The position numbers and the translations under genes are program-made. The notes under the pieces are model-generated. The model was not told the DNA's origin. It did no database searches and saw only the letters and a program-made list of their open reading frames with translations. Positions 1 to 18,600 of a DNA stretch of 22,177 nucleotides are shown piece by piece. The stretch lies in assembly GCA_004335635.1 (NCBI GenBank), contig QAXH01000832.1:302-22478 (forward strand), read 5' to 3'. Source of the DNA: Chloromonas sp. AAM2 (Eukaryota > Chlorophyta > Chlorophyceae > Chlamydomonadales > Chlamydomonadaceae). Every line of letters starts with the position of its first letter. Position 1 is the stretch's first letter.

Positions 1-388
1 CACCCAAGCTTTATTGAACCCATGGACACAAACTCCATGCCGCATCATGGAGAACAAATTAGAAAACCAAATCGAGTCTAATGAGCTACCTACGCCCCTC
101 AGAAAGCTATGCCAAAGTCCCTTTGTGGCCGCTCCCTGGAAGGTCGGCCCCAAAGGACCCTCAGCCTTGCCCCCTGGGGGGGCTACTTCCCAAGGCAAGA
201 ATGTAGCTTCAGTTGCTCAGCCAACGGGCATAAAACCTTGCACTTGATACTGTGTATGAGGTACTGGCAAATCTTCAGTGCCTCTAGATCTGGGTAGTCA
301 AGGTGAAGAAGTGACAGGCAGGTTCTGAGCGGATCAGTATGGTCAACCAGCTGGGCACTCGCCCATGAGTCTCAAGACACCCAAGAGC

Positions 389-920
389 TCACCCGAGCCA
401 GGTCGACAGCATCCATCTAGCATCCTCCTGAAACTCCGCACGCATGACGTTCAGCTCGGTAGCGTCCAGGCTGCCAAAGTGCTTTTGGTAGTCTTGAGCG
501 AGCCACACTCGGTACCCTGCAGTGTGATTGTTGGTGTTGAGCACGCAGAAGTTGGTGTGGTGGCATGCCTGTGGGAATGACGGGGAGAGCATCTGCACAG
601 GACTGCCAAAAGTTGCAGGGCTGCAAGACTGCTGTGCAGATCGGGTTTTGAGAGTGCCTATTCTCTGGAGTGGCTGTTGGCCGGAATCATGTCGAAGTCA
701 TGCACATTTCTGTCAGAGAAGGTGCACTACCTTGGACGATGACGGGCAGCCGGTTGAGAAAGAACTGTGTAAAGCCTCCATTGGCAAGCGTGGATGGCAA
801 GGGCGAGGGTGTCTGGCCAGCGGGGGATGGGATAGATGATGGTGTTTGAGCTGCTCCGCCCGCGATTGCAACAGCAAACAGGAGAAATACGGCGCGCCTG
901 ACAGTACTGAGGCGTAACAT
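389..920 (-). CDS. Putative secreted protein of unknown family, two or more exons
   Basis: I do not recognise the family. The ATG at 920 opens a classic signal peptide: a short basic start (MLRLSTVRR), a hydrophobic core (AVFLLFAVAIAGG) and a likely cleavage near residue 24, followed by a Ser/Pro/Thr-rich linker. A frame extending upstream to 986 has only a TTG start and is not used. The first exon appears to end at 731 (donor GTAGTG). The only acceptor I found that keeps the downstream frame open is AG at 659-658, giving a second exon of 657-389 and about 152 aa in total. That part has a Cys/His/Asn-rich stretch (ACHHTNFCVLNTNNHT, with an N-glycosylation sequon) and ends in MLSTWLG. The terminal GGGTGAGC can be read as a stop or as a donor; in the second case an extra exon at 289-217 would fit the phase. 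Signal peptide fairly sure, exon structure tentative. Confidence 0.5.
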
Positions 921-2053
921 GTTGTTGTGCCTGCGGCCAGGTGCAACAAACGCAGGCGGTGAAGGTAATTTTGATCGGCGGGCCAAATGCTGCTGTCAGT
1001 CTGGACGGGTGACGATACAGCAAGTACATGCACGAACACCGCAGTGGCAATGCAGTTTGCCGCAGTAAATGCCGTCTGTGCGACTTATACAGCATGTCTG
1101 ACGTGCAAGCACGGGCACGGACGGGCTCCAAGGTGAGAGACTTGCATCCAGCAAGCTCACGATCATGTCGCAGTAAATCTATCTGAGTAGGAACTGTGCA
1201 TCTGCTTACCTTCAACGCAGGCTACTTGCTTTGCTTAAGTATGTTACCTGGGTCCGCTCCTGCCTTGACTGAGGGAAGTGCTCACAGGCTTCGGCCTTTT
1301 GAAGCCTCGCTTGCAGTCACATTATTCTCTGTGACAGCGTTGTGTTTGGCAGCGCGTACGTCAGGCGAGCAGAAGCTGCGAAACTGAGAAGTTATCTTTG
1401 CCCTTTTGGCCGAGAACTCAGAGCTAGCAAATATGCAGAGGATTGTCCCGGCACAAACAGATGTCAGTACGCGCTCGATGCTGTGCTTCCAAATGGAATG
1501 AATCCGCAGGTGCATGCCATGTCAGCGGATCAAGCCGCATTTGGTACGACCTTGCGGCAATCTACGCTGTTGCAAACCTCCATGCTGTATTTCAAAGTAC
1601 TAACTAAGTGCGGCGAGCGGCATTTCAGAATTTTTTCCAGCCGTAGAGCGCTTGTGAAAGGCGCATGCATGCATTTGTCCGGTGTTGTCAGCGTCGTTGC
1701 TCTGCACCAGCACATCCAGAACAGCACACACAGCTAGTGCACTCAGCGTGAAGTGGGAGGTACATCAGCATTGCATTCACTGTTCAGTTAAAGGTGTATG
1801 CATTGCAAGCCCCTTTTCCGGTCAATAGTTTACTTCATGCAACGAAAGGCTTCAGATGGTGCCTTGTCATTCCATTGTGTCCATACCAAGGCCTGACATA
1901 TTTGTACCCTTGCAGTTCAAAAACCACCACAAACAAACCTCGAGCAAAAGGAGCAATTTCCCTTGCAGTTAAACCCTACAGGATGATCGGGTACTGAGAC
2001 GATCAGAAATAGGGCATGGCACTGTATAGATCAGGGACCCAATTCTCAGAACC
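921..2053. other. Non-coding stretch upstream of the secreted-protein gene
   Basis: I see no supportable gene here. The longest plus-strand frame (about 1342-1737) begins with GTG rather than ATG, has no recognisable domain and overlaps other open frames. The part just right of 920 should hold the 5' leader and promoter of the secreted-protein gene, but no TATA box or other clear element stands out. Runs of overlapping GCATGC words occur (for example around 1664-1675), as they do elsewhere in the window. Confidence 0.5.
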
Positions 2054-2163
2054 ATCTGGCCCTCTGAAATGTAGCCTGTGAGATCTTGTGAGCCCTCATA
2101 CTCGCCAAATACTCCCTCTCTCACCCTTGGAATTTTGTCTGCCTGGTTTTCCAGATTCACTCA
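2054..2163 (-). pseudogene. Scrambled fragment of the V-ATPase subunit B gene
   Basis: Two short blocks match the intact gene to the right. Bases 2054-2087 match 4121-4154 (30 of 34 identical), exon sequence encoding the [10 protein letters not shown] region; here it reads DLTGYISEGQ on the minus strand. Bases 2113-2163 match 3961-4011 (44 of 51 identical), which is the start of the following intron including its donor side. The order of the two blocks is reversed relative to the intact gene, so this is not a simple partial copy. It may be the remnant of an old tandem duplication followed by deletion. It cannot encode a working subunit. Confidence 0.7.
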
Positions 2164-2290
2164 ATTCTCCGCACAGTGAGGTTGGGCGGGCCTTTCAGTT
2201 CAACGCTGTGCGATGTCTTGTTGTCTCAGCAAGTCGATGTTGGTTTCATGCCCGTGCACGACACAAAATCTTGCCATTATCCCAGTACAC

Positions 2291-2410
2291 AAACTTGACC
2301 CAAGGGCTGGTAGCAAACTTGACCCAAGGGCTGGTAGCAAACTTGACCCAAGGGCTGGTAGCAAACTTGATTCAAGGGCTGGTAGCAAACTTGACCCAAG
2401 GGCTGCTGGC
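2291..2410. repeat. 24-bp minisatellite, five copies
   Basis: The unit starts AAACTTGACCCAAGGG and repeats at 2291, 2315, 2339, 2363 and 2387. The copies are nearly identical; the fourth has GATT for GACC and the fifth diverges at its end. Because 24 is a multiple of three, frames on both strands stay open and read as repeats (NLTQGLVA on plus, LLPALGSS on minus). There is no sign that either is translated. It lies downstream of the V-ATPase gene, beyond its likely poly(A) signal. Confidence 0.9.
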
Positions 2411-2630
2411 ATCAGGTGGCTGTTTGCGCACTGGGAATGCGTAGATATCTGGCACAGCCACATGTTATTGCTGCTGTCAAATCCCGCGTGGAATGCCATT
2501 CAGGCAAGACTACTGCTGTGTGGCATGGGCCCAGCCATCACGCTCTTTCTTGTGTTCATCCAAGTGGTTCAGACAAGGACTGTGACACACTACTGACTAC
2601 CTGGCCAAAATCTGGGTCGCATGATGTGCA

Positions 2631-2635
2631 TTACA
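2631..2635 (-). terminator. Candidate poly(A) signal TGTAA for V-ATPase subunit B
   Basis: TTACA on the plus strand is TGTAA on the minus strand, the usual poly(A) signal of chlorophyte algae. It lies about 217 bases past the predicted stop codon of the subunit B gene, a normal 3' UTR length. A five-base word is weak evidence by itself; the position is what supports it. Confidence 0.4.
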
Positions 2636-2851
2636 GCCCATGTGTTCCGCATACATTTATCTACCGTGGTACGTGCACTGTGTGCTGATCTCATGCCTGC
2701 AAAAACCGTGTCTGAGCGACTGCGCATAAGGCAGCTGCTTTGTATTAACCAGACTACACAACGAAACTGCTTGCATGTCATCATGCCACAAACGTCCATG
2801 TCAGCCCAAGGCCAACAACCCTGCTCTGAGTGCGCCCAGAATCCTCAATGC

Positions 2852-6994
<4,143 letters not shown>

Positions 6995-7298
6995 AATGCT
7001 GGCCTCGCGCAGTGCTCGTCTGATGCGGTGAGCACACGCTGCACAGCGCAGATACTCGGGCCTCAAGCGTGCAATTGCGTAAGAACGGGACATTCAACTG
7101 TGCTTTGCTTTTGCAAGCACGTGAGAACGGTCAACACACACTCCGTTTCGCAGCCACGTGCCAGAGTAGGAGCCATTTGCTTTTAGCAGGGCCTCAGAGT
7201 GGCACGCACAACACCTGTGGATCTGTGCCTTGCTACATTAGCACAGTTTTTGGAGCTTCCTTCATCACCGATCCTGACCCTGCCTGCCTCCCACCATC
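6995..7298. promoter_or_regulatory. Divergent promoter region between V-ATPase B and RRM gene
   Basis: The start codons of the two divergent genes are 304 bases apart, so both 5' leaders and both core promoters must fit here. I see no clear TATA box. The right part (7240-7298) is pyrimidine-rich before the RRM start. A shared bidirectional promoter is an inference from spacing only. Confidence 0.5.
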
Positions 7299-8256
7299 AT
7301 GACCACCACCATGGTGGTGGTTGGTGGCAAGGGCACAAACCCTAAGACTACTCTGTACGTGGGTGGCCTTGAGGAGAGTGTCAACGAGGCCACCCTACAT
7401 GCGGCTTTCATCCCATTTGGCGAGGTCAAGGATGTCAACATTCCCATGGATCATGCCACCGGCAAGCACAGGGGCTTTGCTTTCGTGGAGTACGAAGACA
7501 GAGAGGATGCTGCTGCTGCGATAGACAACATGCACAATGCAGAACTCTTTGGGCGTGTGCTCAAAGTCAACTACGCTCAGCCGATGAAGATCAAGGGTGG
7601 AGACAAGGGCTGGTCACATCAACCGGTCTGGGCTGACGCAGACAAGTACATGGAAGAGCTCGAGGTATGTGTGCGAAGTCACTTTTGATCAGCTTCAGGT
7701 ACCTGGCGCGGAAGACTACTGGCACACGGCAGCTGGGTTGGCGGAGACTACACAAGGAGGAACGAAAGGAACGACTAGTTATCACGATCCAAGCACACAT
7801 GCCATCGCCTGATCAGTCAACAAATCACACGTACCACGTACTTGTCACGCCTATGGAAATCGTCACGCTCGTATGGAAATCATGCACAACTTTTTATCAC
7901 ATATCTTGTGTCGGCCTCTTTTTACTTGACTTAAGCCACCATACATGACTTATGTAAGCACACTTCCTTCATTAAATGCTTGTTATGCATGTGGCCACAG
8001 CAGCGCTTGCCGCTTTGTTATTGCATACAAGACACGTCTTTGTTCGGCTGCATGTGTAGGCTTGCTCATGGTTGCATGCATACGTCGGCCTGTGCTGTTG
8101 TCATATCCTTGTCATGCCTTGAGCGTGTGCTCCTTGCCGTGCTGTCCACAGGTTGAGCAAGAGTTGGAAAAGCTGGAAGAAGAGCAGGAAAAGAAAAAGA
8201 AGGCTGAGGCAGCGGCGAAGGCAGCCACAGAGCAGGCAGCAGCGCCCATGGAATAG
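7299..8256 (+). CDS. RRM protein like the RNA-binding domain of cyclophilin E (PPIE)
   Basis: Exons 7299-7664 and 8152-8256, with a GT-AG intron of 487 bases (donor GTATGT), encode 156 aa. One RRM fills residues about 17-96: RNP2 LYVGGL at 19-24 and RNP1 KHRGFAFV at 56-63. The segment [19 protein letters not shown] and the following [20 protein letters not shown] closely follow the RRM of nuclear cyclophilin E/CYP33, a spliceosome-associated protein. The motif QPVWAD at 108-113 matches the short linker that follows the RRM in that family. There is no cyclophilin domain: the second exon is an acidic/basic helix ([20 protein letters not shown], then Ala-rich) ending APME. It therefore looks like a stand-alone RRM with a coiled-coil or charged-helix tail, probably nuclear and involved in pre-mRNA processing (inference). 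A second ATG at codon 5 lies inside a 20-base palindrome. Confidence 0.9.
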
Positions 8257-9723
8257 CAGTGACTGTGCTGTCGCACAGGCCGGGAGTACACGGAGACTCT
8301 GGAACGATTTGGGATGTGAATATTCAGTCCACGCGTGTTCTGTGCAGCATGCGGGTATGAATCGTCGGTAGCACGTGCACTGAGTTAGACTTTGCAGCTT
8401 TTGCACTGGCATGCAGCTGTCGGTTGCCCAGTGAACGATCGCAACTTTACCTGGGATCTGATAGACACTACCTCACCGGTTATGAAGACTGACCGTACTT
8501 GCTCGTTTGCAATGGTTACGATGTTATGACTGCATAGTTTTTGAACACTGCTCCCCGTGAACGGATGCCATGTCTGCCTCTCAAGGCAGGAAATGCAGTC
8601 AACGCCCTGCTTCTCACTCTAGGTCAACCCTAGGGCGAGATCATGATCTGGTGTGCTGTACATGATAAGCTACTGGGCTGTTTGCCTGATTCAAGCTGGT
8701 TGCGGCCAACCAAAGTGCAGACACTGTTTGCTGTGCTGGTTGCAAAAACACCAGTTGGCCAGTCTGGGACACCCCGTGTGTGGTATTGAGAGAGGTCGCT
8801 GTACGTAAAAGTGGGGTCAAGTCAGTTTCACCTGTGCACTGAGAGGGGGTGGTGCACAGTGGAGCCTGCCAATACTGGCACATGCGCTGTTCATTCCGTT
8901 CTGGACCAACACACAGACTCCTTGTACACATACGCACACGCAGCGTGACCCACAGCAAGAAGCGAAGCGAGTGCTCACCACACTAAAATCTTTCGGTCAA
9001 TAAATCAGGGCACATTTGTTACATTTCACACGCTGCCTGGGTGTGCTGGGTAATGCTGGGTGGATCGGACCAATCAACATGTAAGGAGCCCACTCGCCTA
9101 CCTGCTAGTTGCCAATTTCACACAGCTCAGTGCCAATATTCACAGCTAGTTGCCAATATTCACACAGCTCAGTGCATGTTGGCCCCCCGGACGTAGTCCA
9201 TGTATACGTATACGCAACGGTAAACACTGCTTGTTCTTTCTCCTTGCGTGCCGAGGTAACACCACGCACCAAATGGTTCTAGTGCTCAACTATACATCAC
9301 ACAGAAAACCACCAGAAGAACAGATTCGTAGCAAACGTTTCCTTGTGTCACTGTGTGGGGCATGTTAACACACATGACAGCGTGTGGTCATCGCCTCACA
9401 TCAACACACTGTACCTAGCAGTCTGCTGGAGACAATTGGATGCAAAACCTGCATTAGACTCGAGTCCTGCAAGTCCTGCTTGTTATTGGATAAATGTTGC
9501 ACGAGCCTGTACTCAACCGTAACTGATGACAGCAAGCAATCAGCTAAACAAGAACAGCAATACGAAAGTCTCTATCACTTGTCCAACGCAAAAGTCATCT
9601 TCCCTCTGCTCAGCCATAAGTGCCAGCTTGCAGAACAAATGGCACCGGTCATTCACTCAGCTCCGGCAAGCTTCCACGTTGCTTGCTGCCCTTGACAAAA
9701 CTGCACAAACAGAGGTACGGCTC
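8257..9723. other. Convergent intergenic region between RRM gene and NFS1
   Basis: About 1.47 kb with no supportable gene; the open frames are short and show no domain. It should hold both 3' UTRs. The only TGTAA word I found on the plus strand is at 9080-9084, and on the minus strand at 9023-9019. Each lies several hundred bases past its stop codon, so long or overlapping 3' UTRs are possible but unproven. A 41-bp partial duplication lies at 9104-9175, and a short GTATAC palindrome pair near 9202. Confidence 0.5.
9104..9175. repeat. 41-bp direct duplication
   Basis: The block starting GCTAGTTGCCAAT at 9104 recurs at 9145, with 30 of 31 bases matching after a one-base gap, ending in CAGTGC. 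The copies are separated by a variant of the same CCAATATTCACA motif. It is intergenic with no evident function. Confidence 0.8.
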
Positions 9724-15544
<5,821 letters not shown>

Positions 15545-15699
15545 CTTACGTCCGGCTTGCTCAGAGGTGTGCGATCCAACGTGCGGACAACAAGGCGTCG
15601 AAGGCGTGGCACTTGCGTTGATGAAATATCGAGAGTCGATGCTCTGACTGTTCTCAACTTCCGTTCAAAGTGAGCGAACGCAACTGTGGCGGCAGAACC
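15545..15699. promoter_or_regulatory. Divergent promoter region between NFS1 and the channel gene
   Basis: Only 155 bases separate the NFS1 start codon from the preferred start of the channel gene. No TATA box is obvious inside it. If the channel starts instead at 16052, the shared region grows to about 507 bases and includes the AT-rich patch near 15804-15822 (TATTAATAAGTGCTTATAG). Confidence 0.4.
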
Positions 15700-18600
15700 A
15701 TGAAGTCGGCAAAGGGAGGGCGAAACCGGCTGCCAGCGGTTACTTTATCCCGCAGTTGTGGCGTTCCGTTTGGAGCCATCGGGCAAACGATGGATGGTCA
15801 GAGTATTAATAAGTGCTTATAGCAATAGATGTGTCAAGGAACAGAAACCCTACCTTTTTGCGTGACCAGTCAGTGTGAGCATTGGTGGATGTGCATGCAG
15901 ACAAGCTGTTGGACTGGGATGCTTTGCTGTGTTATGCCTCCTAACCTTGGTGTCCCAGGCTCCTATACTGCACTGGAAAGGAAAGCTGCATGAGCTTAGC
16001 TTTTGGACACAAACATGGAGAAAAGTAACGGTGCGCGCGCCTGCCTCATTAATGCAACATCAGCAGAGGGCCAACCTTGTGCAAGTGCAACAGCCTGGTA
16101 ATTCTGGCTTCAGCCATCCAGGCATGCAACCGCCACCGCATGACTCCAGGAATTGAAGAATGTCCGTGGTCTTGCATGGCCAGGTGGTTTGGACATGCAG
16201 CAGGCCTCGCCCACCTTCCTAGACTGGTTCCGATGGCGATGGCACAGATCCACTCGACTCAAACCAGGCATGGAGATTCTCAATGGCTTCATCAGCGCTG
16301 TCTGCGTGGGCATGTATGTGTGGGACACCTACCTACCTATTCTTGAGGCGGGTGTGCGCAGCTGCTGCCTACACCATTTGAACGATGAAGGCCAGCTAGT
16401 GCCTCGTCACCCATGCAAAATGACCGCTCTAGTTTTGCATTTGTGATGTCCAGTGGTAGTCCAGGGGGATGGCATGCATAATAACCATCAGCATGGTTAT
16501 GCTTTGGTTGATAGCAGGCGACACAAGTATCATGGTGAGTGTGGTATTAGGTGTTTTGTTGACTTGGTGTTTTCCCGCCAGTTTATAGCGTATCATGAGT
16601 TCTCACAAGAGGGGAGGAACTCCAACCCATTTTACCCTTGTACCTAACAATTGTGCGCCACTGGTCACACTTAAATGCTGGCCAGGCCAAATCAAACATT
16701 CTACCTCAAGCATCCGACACTCCAGGGTAAATCAATACAATTCCTAAGTGGTTTGTGTTCATGCTTACCACGTGCATGATGCATTGTATCATTGCAGGTT
16801 ACCTCCATAGCGTACCTGTCTGCCTCATGCACATTCCTGGTCGAGTACCTTTTGAACTTGATTGGAAGCAAAAACGTGATCCAGTACGTTTTCTTCAGCG
16901 GTTCCATCATCGACTCAGTGACCATCGTAAGTGGCACTCAGCCATGCCGCTGCATGCAAGCGGCCGGCAAGTTTGCGTCACGACTTTGCAGTTGGCACGA
17001 GCCCAACCGAGTCACTCACTGGATGTCGTGGCTGGTTTGGAACACCAGGTTTGGAAAACCAGGTTTGGAACACCAGGTTTGGAACACCAGGTTTGGAACA
17101 CCAGGTTTGGAACACCAGGTTGCATACTGTAGACAGGCACATGAAGGTAATGATGGAGAATATACAGGTTTGTTTTTTTGAAAGATAATCATAAAATTGT
17201 AAAAAGACAAATTGTCAAGTCATTAATAATAAATTTAATAATGATAATATATATCTAAGATACTCATAAAAAATCATAAGATAATCAGAAGGGGGGAGGG
17301 GTGTATGTCGTTTTGATTTTTTTGTTTTACGGACCAACCACAGTGAATTCAAGGTTTCTGAAGATGTGGCTAGTTGCAGCTTGTTGAGATATATCCAAAA
17401 CCGCCTTCATTTCCCAGATCAGCCTTGTAGGTGGTTTGTTATGGGCTGGGGAAGTGTCAGAGGGTGCCGGCGCTGGCGTGGCCTGCGTCACCTGCGGCGC
17501 CAGGCCGCAGGTCACGCAAGCAGCGATTCGAAACCGGATGCAGAGCGGGATGTGCTTGCATACCTTGGAAGTGAAGTTTACCTTTGGCATGCCCCCCTGG
17601 GTGACATGGGTGGCGATTAGGGTTCGGTTTGGGCCGGCTGGTCTTTGATGACCCGTAAGTGGGGCATTGTTCAAGTGAACTATGCAGCCAAGTTGTCCAG
17701 AGGAGGGGCCTTGACAAGAGCTGTTGATTGAGCCCCTTTTCATGTAATTCTGAGCCGTTTCTGGGTGGGCTCCAAAGGTGATCCTATTTTTGGAAAGTCA
17801 GGGGCGACTTTTCCACCTAGGGTCGCGGATTTTACCCCCCCATCCCCCCCTGAGATAATCGTAGAGAGGTTGACAGGCACAAAAGCAGCAGCAAGCGGAG
17901 AGTCCAGCCTCGGAAGGAACGCACGTACAACCGAAGCAAATCGATTGTGATAGTACTGGTGTGCCAGTCACCGCGCTGCTGTGCATTGCAATGCTGTGGT
18001 GATTGTGTAGGCATGCGTGACTGAACTGACTTGGACATATCTCCCTGGGCCTACAGTGCACACAGCACGCCTGCCATACTCTCAAGGCATGGATGGCCTT
18101 GACTCATGCATGCATGTACCTGCCTGAAGGTCGCTGGCTTCACCTTTTACTTCACTCCTTACAGCAATTACCGGGACAACTACTTCGGTTTCCTGAGAGT
18201 GCTGCGAATGTTCCAGGTGAGGGGTGGAAGAAACGGATGTCGCACAGCATCATCACTCTTCAGCATCACAGGGCTTATCATGGCTTGATCCACGTCTCAA
18301 CACGCAGAAACACGCGCCTGACAATGAACGTGCCAAACAAAGCTCACGAGTAGAAACGTACGAATGTCATCTCTAGCACAGCATGTGGCAGTGCATAAAT
18401 CGGCGAACAGTGTCCGCCGTATTGCTTAGCTAAATCGCCTGTCTGCTTTTTCTGCTGCCATCAGTCAATGGTTACCCGATGTGTTTAGCTGCAGCTTTGG
18501 CAGGTAGCCATAGCTAGCCGGCTTTGTCAGGTGTTTTGCACAAGCGCTGTCCTGAACCTCTGCCTCCTGCCTAGTTCCTCGCATTTAACCCGTTCCCTGG

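Noticed and set aside
687..986. Longer N-terminus for the secreted protein starting at 986
   Set aside because: The codon at 986 is TTG. The ATG at 920 gives a proper signal peptide, so the upstream residues are not part of the protein.
1342..1737. 131-codon plus-strand open frame
   Set aside because: It begins with GTG, not ATG, has no recognisable domain and no splice-linked neighbours; eukaryotic nuclear genes here use ATG with A at -3.
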